DNA of 28,975 nucleotides from JBBSHJ01 sp038253135 (GTDB lineage: Bacteria; Actinomycetota; Actinomycetes; Mycobacteriales; QHCD01): positions 1 through 28,975 of the forward strand of contig JBBSHJ010000037.1 in NCBI GenBank assembly GCA_038253135.1, given 5' to 3'. The position numbers and the translations under genes were made by a program. The notes under the pieces were generated by a model, which was not told the DNA's origin, searched no databases, and saw only the letters and a program-made list of their open reading frames with translations. Below are positions 1-8,440 of this stretch, piece after piece; the first letter of the stretch is position 1; each line of letters starts with the position of its first letter.

Positions 1-764
1 GACCGGCCGCCGCGGGCGTGGGTGTCCACCGCGTCGGGCAGCCGTGAGACGAGCCGGCCACCGTCGACCGGCAGCGCCGCGCCGGTGATGAATGATGCAG
101 CGTCGCTCGCCAGGAACGCGACCGCGGCCGCGACCTCGTCCGGTCGACCCAGTCGTCCGATCACGGTCGCCGGCGGCGTGGCCGCCGTCCCGGTGGAGCC
201 GGCGAAGTTGGCGCCTTCGATGCACGCCGGCAGCACGGCATTGACGCGTACGCCGGAGCGTCCGGCCTCGGCCGCGAGCGTGCGCGTCAGCGCGAGAATG
301 CCACCCTTGCTCGCGGCGTAGGCGGCGTAGCTCGGCACCGGCAGGAGCGCCTGAATGGCGGCAACGTTCACGATCGCGCCTTTCCTAGCAGCGCAGAGGT
401 GGGCGAGCGCGGTCCGGCACAGCGTCGCACCGGCGACGAGATTGACGGCCAGCACGGCTTCGAAATCTGCCTCGTCGCTGTCCGCCAGCAACACCCGCCG
501 GCCGTGGTAGGCCGCATTGTTGACGAGGATGTCCAGGCGACCATGGCGACGGACCACCGCGTCCACGAGCGCACCCCGGTCGGCCGCGACCGAGAGGTCC
601 GCCGGATGCACCGAATCAAGCGCGGACAGATCGTCGAGCTCATCGGCGATATCGCTACCGGCAACGAGGGCCCCGTGCTCTTGCAGGGTGGCGGCGATCA
701 CCGCACCGATCCCCCGGCCGGCACCGGTGACCAGGGCCACCCGGCCGCTCAGATCAGCCGGCAT
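1..764 (-). CDS. SDR-family oxidoreductase, C-terminus cut by window edge
   Basis: Classical short-chain dehydrogenase/reductase, NAD(P)-dependent and cytosolic, substrate unknown. The ATG at 764 is followed by the cofactor motif TGAGRGIG, NNAA at about residues 82-85 and YAASK at 149-153. About 254 codons are visible, ending in a typical DGGRLV-like tail region, so only a few residues should be missing. The start overlaps the inferred original stop of the upstream TIM-barrel gene (754-756), implying translational coupling in the ABC-transporter operon. Odd point: the position 13 residues before the catalytic Tyr, normally Ser, is Ala (136), in the stretch IVNVAAIQ. The fold assignment is firm. 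The reaction (sugar, polyol or sulfopropanediol oxidation) is only guessed from context. Confidence 0.88.
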   Translation of the reverse strand, partial: MPADLSGRVALVTGAGRGIGAVIAATLQEHGALVAGSDIADELDDLSALDSVHPADLSVAADRGALVDAVVRRHGRLDILVNNAAYHGRRVLLADSDEADFEAVLAVNLVAGATLCRTALAHLCAARKGAIVNVAAIQALLPVPSYAAYAASKGGILALTRTLAAEAGRSGVRVNAVLPACIEGANFAGSTGTAATPPATVIGRLGRPDEVAAAVAFLASDAASFITGAALPVDGGRLVSRLPDAVDTHARGGR

Positions 765-776
765 GGCTGCTCACCA

Positions 777-1547
777 TCACCGTGCGGACATAACGCACGC
801 TGGTCGCCAACTGCTCCACCGCGAAGGGGCCGCTGCACTCGAACCGCCGAAGCCGTCGTACCCGACCAAGCCGAGCGCCGCGAGGATCGCCGGGAAATCA
901 ATGCCGCCCTGCCCGGGCAGCGTCCGGTTCCGGTCGGAGAGGTGCACGATCCCGAGTTGATCGGCCGCGGCGGTGACCTCGGCAACGGCCTCCTGCTGCT
1001 CCAGATCCGCGTGGTAAGTGTCGATCATCGTCCGCAGCCAGGGCGACTCCCATCGTCGGATGAATTCCGCTGCGGTCGTCGGCGAGCGCACCAGGTGGGT
1101 CTCGCGGGAGTTGAGCGGCTCGACCACGATGGCGACCTGCCGGTCGGTCGCATCCGGCACCAATTCCTCGAGCAACACCGCAAGAACGGCCCATTCGACC
1201 GCCTCCACGCCTTGGCCGAGGTCGGACCGGATCTGCGGCCCGCCGAAGATCGGCACGGACACCAGCCGGTGCGTGCCGACCGCCTCGGCGTCCGCGAGCC
1301 GGGTGTGAACGACGTCGACGGCAGCGGCACGGTCGGCGACCGCGGCGGCGAGCAGCGCGCCATGGCTGCCGTAGACCGACGCGATCTCCAACCCGCTTTC
1401 GGCGGCGGCCGCGCGCGCCTCGTCCACCCGGCCGGCCAGCTTGTCCCCGCGCAGGTCGACGCCGTCGAAACCGGCCTCGGCAATCATGGCGAACGACTCG
1501 GCGTACGGCCGCTCCCCGACGAGCATCTCGAAACAGCTCAGCTTCAC
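777..1547 (-). CDS. Sugar phosphate isomerase/epimerase-like TIM barrel, apparent 3' frameshift
   Basis: Xylose-isomerase-like TIM barrel of the AP endonuclease 2 / sugar phosphate isomerase group. GTG start at 1547, with a GAAGGG ribosome binding site. Visible family motifs are GFDGVDLR, VVEPLNSRE (metal Glu), MIDTYHADL (metal Asp/His) and HLSDRNR (metal His). The open frame gives 256 aa, but after YDGFGG (about 838-850) it runs into an Arg/Ser-rich tail. In the adjacent frame the sequence continues as FECSGPFAVEQL and ends SSHAG at a TGA at 754-756, which overlaps the SDR start. That frame supplies the fourth metal-ligand Glu expected in the last strand. The intact gene was therefore probably 754-1547, and one base appears to be missing. 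A sequencing error, a real inactivation or recoding are all possible. Confidence 0.8.
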   Translation of the reverse strand: MKLSCFEMLVGERPYAESFAMIAEAGFDGVDLRGDKLAGRVDEARAAAAESGLEIASVYGSHGALLAAAVADRAAAVDVVHTRLADAEAVGTHRLVSVPIFGGPQIRSDLGQGVEAVEWAVLAVLLEELVPDATDRQVAIVVEPLNSRETHLVRSPTTAAEFIRRWESPWLRTMIDTYHADLEQQEAVAEVTAAADQLGIVHLSDRNRTLPGQGGIDFPAILAALGLVGYDGFGGSSAAAPSRWSSWRPACVMSAR

Positions 1548-1612
1548 CGGCTCGACCCTTCATCGTTGTACGACGGCTTCCCGGCACCAACCTTAGGGCG
1601 CCAGCTCGACCG

Positions 1613-2512
1613 TCATTGCTTGACCGCGCCCGCAAGACCCTCGATGAAGTGTCGCTGCAGCACCAGGAAGATGATGATGACCGGCAGCAGGCTGATCGCG
1701 CTCGCCGCCGCCATGTGGGAGTACTGCGTGAAGTTGTTTCCCTGGAACGAGTAGATGCCGACGGCCAGGGTGCGCAGGTTGGGCTGGCTCGAGGTCAGCA
1801 CCAACGGGATGAGGAAGTCGTTCCAGCTGGCGATGACCTGCAGGATGATCGTCGTCGCTATCACCGGCCGCGAGAGCGGGAGGAAGATCTGCAAGAAGGT
1901 CCGCAGAAATCCAGCGCCGTCGACCTTCGCCGACTCCTCGAGCTCATTCGGCAGTTGCCGGAAATAACCCGCGAACAGCAGCACCTGGATGATGTGCGCC
2001 GCGCCGCTCTCGGCCAGGATGATCCCGAACAGGTTTCCGGTCAGGTGCAGCTTGGTCACCAGGTCGAAGATGGGAATGATCGTGTAGCCCTGTGGCAGGA
2101 AGACGAGGGCGGCGAGGATCCCGATCACGATCCGCTTGCCCGGGAAGGAGAACCGGCCGAGCACGTAGCCCATCGTCGATGTGGTGATCAGGACGATCGC
2201 GACGGCCGCCACCGTGATGGTGATCGTATTGATGAAGTAACGCCCCATGTGGGCGTCGGTCCATGCCGCGGTGTAGTTGTCGAAATACCACTTCGTGGGG
2301 ATCAGGCCCAGGCCGGCGAAGACCTTGCCGTTCGGCTTCACGGAGGCGGACAGCATCCACAGGAACGGGTAGATCCAGATCAGGCAGATCGGGATCAGCA
2401 CGATCGTCGTGATGATCCGCTTCTTGGCGCCGGCCTTGCGGTACCACGGCCGGCGACTCGGCGCGGTCGGCCGCGGCGCCCTGACCTTTGTCGCGGTCGT
2501 CGCCGCGCTCAC
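1613..2512 (-). CDS. Carbohydrate ABC transporter permease, MalG/LacG type
   Basis: Inner-membrane permease of a CUT1-type importer, 299 aa, about six membrane segments. The N-terminal region is basic and is followed by a first helix at roughly residues 32-55. The EAA-type cytoplasmic loop reads ESAKVDGAGFLRTFLQIFLP, the docking site for the ATPase. GTG start at 2512 forms a GTGA overlap with the stop of the MalF-type permease, so the two are translationally coupled. No ATP-binding gene is adjacent. Many actinomycete CUT1 systems share a single MsiK-type ATPase encoded elsewhere, and that is the simplest explanation here. The substrate cannot be read from the permease. Confidence 0.93.
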   Translation of the reverse strand: MSAATTATKVRAPRPTAPSRRPWYRKAGAKKRIITTIVLIPICLIWIYPFLWMLSASVKPNGKVFAGLGLIPTKWYFDNYTAAWTDAHMGRYFINTITITVAAVAIVLITTSTMGYVLGRFSFPGKRIVIGILAALVFLPQGYTIIPIFDLVTKLHLTGNLFGIILAESGAAHIIQVLLFAGYFRQLPNELEESAKVDGAGFLRTFLQIFLPLSRPVIATTIILQVIASWNDFLIPLVLTSSQPNLRTLAVGIYSFQGNNFTQYSHMAAASAISLLPVIIIFLVLQRHFIEGLAGAVKQ

Positions 2513-3507
2513 GCCGACCGCCCCAGGCCGCTCGCGTCGCTACGCCAGCGCCGCAGGGCGAGGATCTGGACCGCGGCGATGATCATGACGACGACGCCGA
2601 AGATGATGCCGGCCGCCGAGGCGTAGCCCAGCCGAGGCTGCGACGCGGACCCGGCCGCGCCGAATGCCGTCCGGTAGATATACAGCTCCATCGTTTCGGT
2701 CGAGTAGAACGGCCCTCCATTGGTGAGCGCCTGCAGGAAGGCGAATACCTGCAGGTTGCCGACCGCGGTGATGAGGGTGATCACGATGGCGAACGGCGTC
2801 ATCAGCGGGGCGGTGATCGAGGTCAGCTGCCGCCACGAGCTCGCGCCGTCGACGCGGGCCGCCTCATAGATCTCCTGCGGGATCGTCTGCAGGCCGGCCA
2901 GCCAGTAGATCATCGGCTGCCCCAGCCACTTCCAGCAGAAGATGCCGATCGCCGTCCACATCACCGAGTGCGGGTTGCCCAGATAATCGATCGGATGGTT
3001 GATCAGGCCGAGCTTCTGCAGCGCCATGTTGATCGGGCCGTCGTACGCCGCGAACACGAACGACATGACGATGCTGACGATCGCGGTCGTGGTGACGACC
3101 GGGATGAAGATCAGCGTGCGGAAGATGGGTCCGAGCTTGAGCGCCTTGTCGTTGAGCAGGACGGCAATCAGCAGCGATACGATCAGCTCGATCGGTGTCG
3201 CGACGACCATGAACCAGAACGACCGGCTAAAGGCGCTCCAGAAGAAGTGGTCGTGAATGATCTGACGGTAGTTCTGCAGCCCGATGTAGTACTTGGTGTT
3301 CCCGATTCCGGACCAGTCGTAGAACGAGTAGTACCACGACATGACCATCGGGTAAGCCGAGAACATCCCGATCAGGACGAGCCCGGGAACCATCAGTGCA
3401 TAGCACCAACGCGCGTCCCAGATCCGCGCGCCGAGACCCTTCGAGCTCCGGCCCGCGCTCCCAGCCGACGCCAGCCCCTGCCCGGGCACCGATGTCGGAA
3501 TGCTCAC
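2509..3507 (-). CDS. Sugar ABC transporter permease, MalF/LacF type
   Basis: Membrane partner of the MalG-type permease, 332 aa. It has an N-terminal Ser/Gly-rich extension, a first helix around residues 38-58 (YALMVPGLVLIGMFSAYPMV), and the EAA loop YEAARVDGASSWRQLTSITA. GTG start at 3507 is preceded by AGGAG about 8 nt upstream. The gene follows the solute-binding lipoprotein by about 72 nt with no obvious promoter between them, consistent with one transcript from the promoter near 5263-5291. Family membership is clear; the imported sugar or acid is not. Confidence 0.93.
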   Translation of the reverse strand: MSIPTSVPGQGLASAGSAGRSSKGLGARIWDARWCYALMVPGLVLIGMFSAYPMVMSWYYSFYDWSGIGNTKYYIGLQNYRQIIHDHFFWSAFSRSFWFMVVATPIELIVSLLIAVLLNDKALKLGPIFRTLIFIPVVTTTAIVSIVMSFVFAAYDGPINMALQKLGLINHPIDYLGNPHSVMWTAIGIFCWKWLGQPMIYWLAGLQTIPQEIYEAARVDGASSWRQLTSITAPLMTPFAIVITLITAVGNLQVFAFLQALTNGGPFYSTETMELYIYRTAFGAAGSASQPRLGYASAAGIIFGVVVMIIAAVQILALRRWRSDASGLGRSA

Positions 3508-3579
3508 GGCACGTACTCCTGGGTCGCCGTCACGCCGATCATCACCGCGGCTTCGGACCCTTCCAGATTGGGACGCCGA

Positions 3580-5175
3580 TCACTTCTCATAGAGCTTGGT
3601 GTAAGACTTCGTCGGATCCCAATCCTTGAACACCCAGTCATCGCGGGAAACCTTCGCGCCGCGCTTGTTGGCGAGCTTGATCGCGTCGTCGAGTGACTTC
3701 TCGTACTGCCCCTCGACCTTCTTCATGACTTTCTCGACCGGATCCTTGATCTGCCCGGTCATCAGGCCGACCAAGGTGTCGTCAAAGGTCGGAGTCGGCT
3801 GGATCTGGACCTCGAACACCTTCTCGACGTCAGGGTTGCGGACCGCCGGTGCCGGCGCGAGAACGGTGTACTTGGTGCCCCAGCCGATGGCCTTCGTGTT
3901 GAGCGCGTCCAGCTTGGCCTTTTCGATGACCCGAAGGAAGGCCGGCGGGTCACCGGCGCCGTTGTAGTCCGTCCAGCGTTCCTGGCCGTTGGTGGTTGCC
4001 AGGTAGCTGAAGATGTCGCCGATGACCTCGGGCTGCTTCGTCTTGGAGGAGACCCACCATGTGTCGGAACCGCCCGGACCGTGCGATGCCGGCCAGACCT
4101 TGTTGGGATCTTTGAGGGCGGGCAGGTTGACGCCGAGCGTGAAATCGGGATTGGTCTGCTTCCAGGTGGTGATGTTCCACGGGCCCTGGATGATGACGCC
4201 GGCCACGCCCTGTGGGAAACGCTCGCGAGCGCCGGGCTGATCGAGGTTCGCCGCGCCGGGGAAGATGCTGTTGTCGGACTTGATCGCCAGCATGAGCTCC
4301 ACACACTCGACCGACAGCGGGTGAGTGAAGTTGTATTCGCCGGTCTGCCAGTTGATCCCCCCCGCGGTGCCGTGCACGCCGGACATCTCGGTGAAGGCGT
4401 TGATGATTCCGGACGTGCCTCCAGCCTGCGTATATCCGAGGATCAGGCCGTAGTACTTCCCGTTGCCCTTCTTGGTGATCGTCTTGAGGTCCTGGCGGAA
4501 CTGGGCCCATGACACGGGCTTGCTGCCGAGATCGACGCTGGCGTCGGTCGCGATCTTGTCGCTGTAGAGGATCATGCTGCCCAGCCGGGACGGGCCGGAG
4601 AAGGAGACGCCGTAAGTCTTGCCGCCGAAGTCGCTCACCCCGTTGGCGAAGACCCCCGGCGGGAACCGCTTCTTGACCTCCGGCCAGTTGGGGACGATGT
4701 CGTCGACGGCGTGCAGCCATTTGTTCGCGATCGCGGTGCCCGGCGTGATGTTGGGCGGCAGCTGGAAGACGTCGGGCGCGGTGCCGTTGCGCAGGCCGAG
4801 GCCGACCTGTTGTGCGATCGCGTTCCAGCTGATGCCGTCGTAGGTGACGTGCACGTTGGAGTGCTTCTTCTCGTAGACCGGGAAGAACGCGTGGAAGAAA
4901 TCGGCCTTCGAGTCGCCGCTGTCGACCCAGTGCAGCTTGACATCGCCGCTCGGGATCTTGGCGCCCGTGTCGGGGATGTCCCACTTGCCGGTGCTCTTGG
5001 TCTTGTTACCCGAACTGCCGCCGTTGTCGGTGTTCGCACACGCGACCGCTGCCATGCTGATCCCTGCCGCGCCGAAGACCTGCATGGCACGGCGCCGGGT
5101 GAGCGGGCCCGGTTGATCTCCATCACTGCGCGCCTCGCTCGTTGCTCGCTCTGTCGTCGGTCGACGCAAGCTCAT
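3580..5175 (-). CDS. Extracellular solute-binding lipoprotein of the ABC importer
   Basis: Family 1 substrate-binding protein, 531 aa, predicted to be anchored to the outer face of the membrane. Residues 27-46 carry a twin-arginine-like signal (TRRRAMQVFG), a hydrophobic stretch and a lipobox ending AAVAC with the lipidated Cys at about 46, followed by a Gly/Ser/Thr linker. The mature part has typical carbohydrate-binder patterns (GTAPDVFQLP, RERFPQGVAGVIIQGPWN). At 531 aa it is longer than the usual 420-450 aa CUT1 binders, which may reflect a larger or unusual ligand. ATG at 5175 has AGGGG about 8 nt upstream. It heads the operon with both permeases, the TIM barrel and the SDR. The ligand is unknown; context suggests the compound consumed by the neighbouring lyase/dehydrogenase operon. 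Confidence 0.9.
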   Translation of the reverse strand: MSLRRPTTERATSEARSDGDQPGPLTRRRAMQVFGAAGISMAAVACANTDNGGSSGNKTKSTGKWDIPDTGAKIPSGDVKLHWVDSGDSKADFFHAFFPVYEKKHSNVHVTYDGISWNAIAQQVGLGLRNGTAPDVFQLPPNITPGTAIANKWLHAVDDIVPNWPEVKKRFPPGVFANGVSDFGGKTYGVSFSGPSRLGSMILYSDKIATDASVDLGSKPVSWAQFRQDLKTITKKGNGKYYGLILGYTQAGGTSGIINAFTEMSGVHGTAGGINWQTGEYNFTHPLSVECVELMLAIKSDNSIFPGAANLDQPGARERFPQGVAGVIIQGPWNITTWKQTNPDFTLGVNLPALKDPNKVWPASHGPGGSDTWWVSSKTKQPEVIGDIFSYLATTNGQERWTDYNGAGDPPAFLRVIEKAKLDALNTKAIGWGTKYTVLAPAPAVRNPDVEKVFEVQIQPTPTFDDTLVGLMTGQIKDPVEKVMKKVEGQYEKSLDDAIKLANKRGAKVSRDDWVFKDWDPTKSYTKLYEK

Positions 5176-5248
5176 GTGGATCGCCCCTATCGTGAGTTTT
5201 GGCCTACCTGATGCCCGAAGCGGCAGCCGCTGTGTTCGCCATCACGAC

Positions 5249-5259
5249 TGGTCAGACCA
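5249..5259. promoter_or_regulatory. Predicted FadR/GntR-type operator, TGGTC-A-GACCA
   Basis: Perfect 11-bp palindrome with a single central base, lying just downstream of the -10 hexamer of the ABC-importer promoter, where a bound repressor would cover the transcription start. TGGTC-N-GACCA is the core of sites bound by FadR-type GntR regulators, and such a regulator is encoded at 8868-9602. The assignment is inferred from this match and position; binding has not been shown. Confidence 0.6.
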
Positions 5260-5262
5260 CAG

Positions 5263-5291
5263 ACCATAGGAGGCGCCAACGGCTGGGTCAA
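5263..5291 (-). promoter_or_regulatory. Vegetative-type promoter for the ABC-importer operon
   Basis: On the minus strand, -35 TTGACC (5291-5286) and -10 TATGGT (5268-5263) are separated by exactly 17 bp. This is a good match to the primary sigma-factor consensus of actinomycetes. Transcription would start near 5256, inside the predicted operator, leaving a leader of about 80 nt before the ATG at 5175. Confidence 0.65.
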
Positions 5292-5292
5292 C

Positions 5293-5314
5293 GGCCCGGC
5301 CCGGCCCGGCCCGG
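5293..5314. repeat. Pentanucleotide GGCCC repeat, four copies
   Basis: Four perfect tandem GGCCC units plus a trailing GG lie immediately upstream of the -35 box of the importer promoter. On the minus strand a TTGACC hexamer occurs on both sides (5318-5313 and 5291-5286), so the repeat sits between two identical -35-like hexamers. The remaining gap up to 5346 is AT-richer and includes the short palindrome GAGTAACTC at 5336-5344. No gene is seen in 5176-5346. Confidence 0.8.
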
Positions 5315-5346
5315 TCAATATACCTAATCTCGATTGAGTAACTCGA

Positions 5347-6339
5347 CTATCGCCTCAACTCTGCCAGCAGCTCCGCGGGCACGTCGAGCGGGGTCTCCCC
5401 CGCTAGGCCATGCAGCGGGGCTCGCGTTCCGCCAGGTAGCCGGCCGCCGGCCGCGATCAGACGAGCGGCCAGGTCGTCGTACCGTGCCTGCGCGCTCGCC
5501 TCGACGTCGAACCGCACCGGGTCGAACGCCAGCACGAGGTGCCCGATCCGCTGCGGCTCGGCGTCGCGGGCGGGGTCGAACATGTCGACGACGTCGGCCG
5601 AGAGCGCAGGGCCGGCGAGTCCGGCCGCGAGCGCCTCGACGATCAGGCCGAGCGCAAATCCCTTTGCCCCGCCCAGCGGTGCCAGCATCCCCAGCAGGGC
5701 CACGGCGGGGTCGGTCGTCGGCTCGCCCGCGGCGTCGACGGCCCAGCCGTCCGGGAGCGGCTCACCCGAGCGGGCGCGGGCCGCGATCTTGCCGCGCGCC
5801 ACGGCCGAGCTCGCCATGTCGATCACGATCGGGTCGGGCCGGCACGGCACGCCGGCGGCGATCGGACTGGTCGACAGCACGGCCGCATGACCGCCCCAGG
5901 GCGCCATCGCGGCCGGCCCGTCGGAGACGACCAGGCTCAGATAGCCGGCCGCCAGCGCCGGGATCACGAAGTAGCCGAGCGCGCCGCAGTGCGAGGAGTT
6001 GCCGACCGCGACGGCTCCGATGCCGTGCGTGCGGCACCGCCGGGCGGCCTCCTCGGCCGCCGCCCAGACCTGCGCGTGCCCGAGACCGGCGCCGCCGTCG
6101 TACGACGCGATGGGACCGTCGCCGGCGTCGCCCCGCGGCTGCAGCCGGGCCGAGGCGTCGATCCCACCGGCGGCGCAGCGGCGCAGGTAGTGCGGCAGCC
6201 GCATCAAGCCGTGCGAGCCGATCCCCCACGCCTCGGCGGTGGCCAGCGCGGCGCCGGTACGCCGGGCGTCCGGCTCGGCCATGCCGGCGCGGATCAGCAA
6301 CGACGCCGTGAGATCCACCGCGTCGGCGTAGCTGATCAC
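5347..6339 (-). CDS. Ldh_2-family (malate/L-lactate/sulfolactate) dehydrogenase, ComC-like
   Basis: NAD(P)-dependent 2-hydroxyacid oxidoreductase of the malate/L-lactate dehydrogenase (Ldh_2, COG2055) fold, 330 aa, full length for the family, cytosolic. Visible motifs include WGIGSHGLMRLPHYLRR, the HGIGAVAVGNSSHCGALGYF segment with the conserved His, GGHAAVLSTSPIAAGVP, and LAPLGGAKGFALGLIVEAL. GTG at 6339 overlaps the stop of the upstream hydroxyacid dehydrogenase as GTGA. The family includes ComC, which reduces sulfopyruvate to (R)-sulfolactate. The adjacent SlcC-like and SuyAB-like genes make that role the leading inference, but malate, ureidoglycolate or 2,3-diketogulonate activities in this family cannot be excluded. 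Confidence 0.85.
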   Translation of the reverse strand: MISYADAVDLTASLLIRAGMAEPDARRTGAALATAEAWGIGSHGLMRLPHYLRRCAAGGIDASARLQPRGDAGDGPIASYDGGAGLGHAQVWAAAEEAARRCRTHGIGAVAVGNSSHCGALGYFVIPALAAGYLSLVVSDGPAAMAPWGGHAAVLSTSPIAAGVPCRPDPIVIDMASSAVARGKIAARARSGEPLPDGWAVDAAGEPTTDPAVALLGMLAPLGGAKGFALGLIVEALAAGLAGPALSADVVDMFDPARDAEPQRIGHLVLAFDPVRFDVEASAQARYDDLAARLIAAGGRLPGGTRAPLHGLAGETPLDVPAELLAELRR

Positions 6340-7277
6340 GACCGGCCCGGGCGGTCGAGCGAGCCGACGGACGACTCCGCGGCGGCTCCGGTCAGGATGC
6401 GCTCGATATCGGCAGCCAGCACGCCCGCGATCCGGGCCTGAGCCTCCGCGGTGACTCCCGCGATGTGCGGCGTCAGCACGACGGTCTCGAGCGACTCGAG
6501 CTCGCCGACGATCGGTGGCTCATCGGCGCGGACGTCGAGCGCCGCCCCGGCGAGCCGGCCCGACTTGAGCGCCGCGAGCAAGGCGCCCTCGTCGAGCACG
6601 TCACCGCGACCCACGTTGATCAGCACCGCGCCCGGTCGCATGCGGTCGAACCACGCCGCGTCGAGCAGGCCGCGCGTCCGCTCCGTCGCCGGGAGGTGCA
6701 CGCTGAGCACCTGGGCCCGTTCGCGCAGCTCATCCAGCTCGACCAGCGGGACTGCGCCGGGCGCGGCGTACGGGTCGTAGCCGATGACCTGGGCGCCGAA
6801 GGCGGCCGCGAGCCGGGCAACAGCGCGCCCGGTGGCACCGACGCCGAGGACTCCCCACACCCGGCCGGCGAGCTCGGACCCGGCCTCGCGATTCCACGCG
6901 CCGCGCCGGACCGCCCGATCAAGCCGGGAGATCCCGCGGAGCACATCGAGCGCGAGGCCGAGGGTGAGCTCGGCGACGCTGCCGGCATTGGCGCCGAGTG
7001 GCGCGACCACGACAACGCCGGCCGCGTCGGCGGCGGCGATGTCGATGTTGTCCAGCCCGACCCCGGCCCGCGCGATGACCCGCAGGTCGGGCGAGCGCAG
7101 CACCGTGGGGTCGACCTTGGTGCGATTGCGTACGACGAGCGCGCGCACGCCGGTGAGATCGTCGGGGCAGGTGCCTTCCCGCCGTACGCCGTACCGCGCC
7201 GCCAGGTCCGCGAAGGCGTCGCCCCACACACCCTCACAGACCAGGATAGGCGGCTGATCGGTGGACGTCGGAGCCAT
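6336..7277 (-). CDS. D-2-hydroxyacid dehydrogenase (SerA family), SlcC-like
   Basis: NAD-dependent 2-hydroxyacid dehydrogenase of the D-3-phosphoglycerate dehydrogenase family, 313 aa, with no C-terminal ACT domain. It has the Rossmann motif GVGATGRAVARL, the catalytic Arg in INVGRGDVLDE, the Glu segment DVRADEPP and the catalytic His in LTPHIAGVT. The open frame extends 20 codons further upstream, but ATG at 7277 is preferred: it begins at the SuyB-like stop (TGATG overlap) and gives the normal family N-terminus ILVCEGVW. SlcC, the (S)-sulfolactate dehydrogenase, belongs to this family, and the flanking ComC-like and SuyAB-like genes fit that pathway. Other D-hydroxyacids are possible, since specificity is not readable from the motifs. 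Confidence 0.85.
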   Translation of the reverse strand: MAPTSTDQPPILVCEGVWGDAFADLAARYGVRREGTCPDDLTGVRALVVRNRTKVDPTVLRSPDLRVIARAGVGLDNIDIAAADAAGVVVVAPLGANAGSVAELTLGLALDVLRGISRLDRAVRRGAWNREAGSELAGRVWGVLGVGATGRAVARLAAAFGAQVIGYDPYAAPGAVPLVELDELRERAQVLSVHLPATERTRGLLDAAWFDRMRPGAVLINVGRGDVLDEGALLAALKSGRLAGAALDVRADEPPIVGELESLETVVLTPHIAGVTAEAQARIAGVLAADIERILTGAAAESSVGSLDRPGRS

Positions 7278-8440
7278 CAGGCGCTGCGGTACAGCTTCGT
7301 GAGCACGAACTCGCGGTGGGCGAGAGCCTCGGCACACGTCAGCCGGCCGTTGATCGAGCGATCGATGACCTCCACGAGCAGGTCACCGGCCGACGGCAGG
7401 TCGTATTCGCGCCGGAGCAGCCCCGAGCAGTCGAGGTCGATGTGCTCGCCCATGGTCGCGGCCGTGATCGGGTTGGCCGTCAGCTTGATCACCGGCTCGA
7501 TCGGATGGCCGATGATGTTGCCCTGCCCGGTCGGGAAGAGGTGCAGCACGGCACCGGCGGCGGCCATCAGCGTGACGCACTCGGCGGCCGCGGACGACGT
7601 GTCCATGAAATTGAGGCCCGGTACGGTCGGTGCGACCGCGGGCTCCAGCGCATCGACGACGGGTGCGGTGCCGGTCTTGGCGATGTTGCCGAGCGCCTTC
7701 TCCTCGATCGTGGACAGCCCGCCGCGGATGTTTCCCTGCGTCGGCTGCGAGCCCATCAGGTTGGCGTCGTGCGAATCGACCTCGGCCAGGTAGCCGTCGT
7801 ACATGTCCTGGAACCTCTTGCGTACGACGTCGTCGGCGCACCGCTGCGCGATGAGGTGCTCGCCGCCGGTGAGCTCGGTCGTCTCGCCGAAGAGGACCGT
7901 GCCGCCGGCCGCCACGTGACGGTCGACCGCCTGCGAGGTGGTCGGGCACGACCCGAGACCGCTGGTGGTGTCGGACTCGCCGCACTTGATGCTCACCAGG
8001 ATCTCGCCGCGCTCGATCGGCTCACGGGTGATCTCCGAGGCGTCCTGCACATACCGCTGCGCCGCGCGGGCGGCCGCCTCGATCGTCCTGAGATCGCCGT
8101 GCCGCTCGATCGCGAATCGCGCCACCGCCTTGCCGGTGGCGGCGATGGCGTCGGCGATCCGGTCGGTCCAGGCCGGTTCGATGCCGATGACGACGACGGC
8201 CGCGACATTGGGGTTGGCACCGGTGCCGATCAGCGTCCGGAAGGTGAGCTCGAGATCGGGTCCGTACTGCAACCGCCCGTAGGAGTGCGGCAACGCCAAT
8301 GCTCCCGGCACCACTCGGGCGACGGCCTCGCTGGCGGCATTGGACAGGTCATCGACCGGCAGGATGACAACGTGGTTGCGGATCCCGACCCGGCCGTCGG
8401 CGCGCCGGAATCCGGTCAGTTGGCGACGCTGTTCTGCCAC
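7277..8440 (-). CDS. suyB: UxaA-family lyase large subunit, SuyB-like
   Basis: Large subunit of a split altronate-dehydratase-family lyase, 387 aa (second and C-terminal GD_AH domains). GTG at 8440 overlaps the small-subunit gene by 25 bp. The metal-site Cys lies in KCGESDTTSGLGSCPTTS, rather than the CGGSDxxSGxTANP pattern typical of galactarate and altronate dehydratases. GNIRGGLSTIEEKALGNI, MDTSSAAAECVTLMAAAG and FPTGQGNIIGHPI match my memory of (R)-sulfolactate sulfo-lyase SuyB. SuyAB splits (R)-sulfolactate into pyruvate and sulfite. The two-subunit layout and the flanking hydroxyacid dehydrogenases support this. The family is certain. The sulfo-lyase function is inferred, with sugar-acid dehydration as the alternative. 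Confidence 0.72.
   Translation of the reverse strand: MAEQRRQLTGFRRADGRVGIRNHVVILPVDDLSNAASEAVARVVPGALALPHSYGRLQYGPDLELTFRTLIGTGANPNVAAVVVIGIEPAWTDRIADAIAATGKAVARFAIERHGDLRTIEAAARAAQRYVQDASEITREPIERGEILVSIKCGESDTTSGLGSCPTTSQAVDRHVAAGGTVLFGETTELTGGEHLIAQRCADDVVRKRFQDMYDGYLAEVDSHDANLMGSQPTQGNIRGGLSTIEEKALGNIAKTGTAPVVDALEPAVAPTVPGLNFMDTSSAAAECVTLMAAAGAVLHLFPTGQGNIIGHPIEPVIKLTANPITAATMGEHIDLDCSGLLRREYDLPSAGDLLVEVIDRSINGRLTCAEALAHREFVLTKLYRSA

Noticed and set aside
399..1754. Long plus-strand open frames opposite the TIM-barrel, permease and SDR genes
   Set aside because: Antisense shadows of GC-rich genes; rich in Arg, His, Gln and Asp, no domain motifs, and the minus-strand genes are clearly real.
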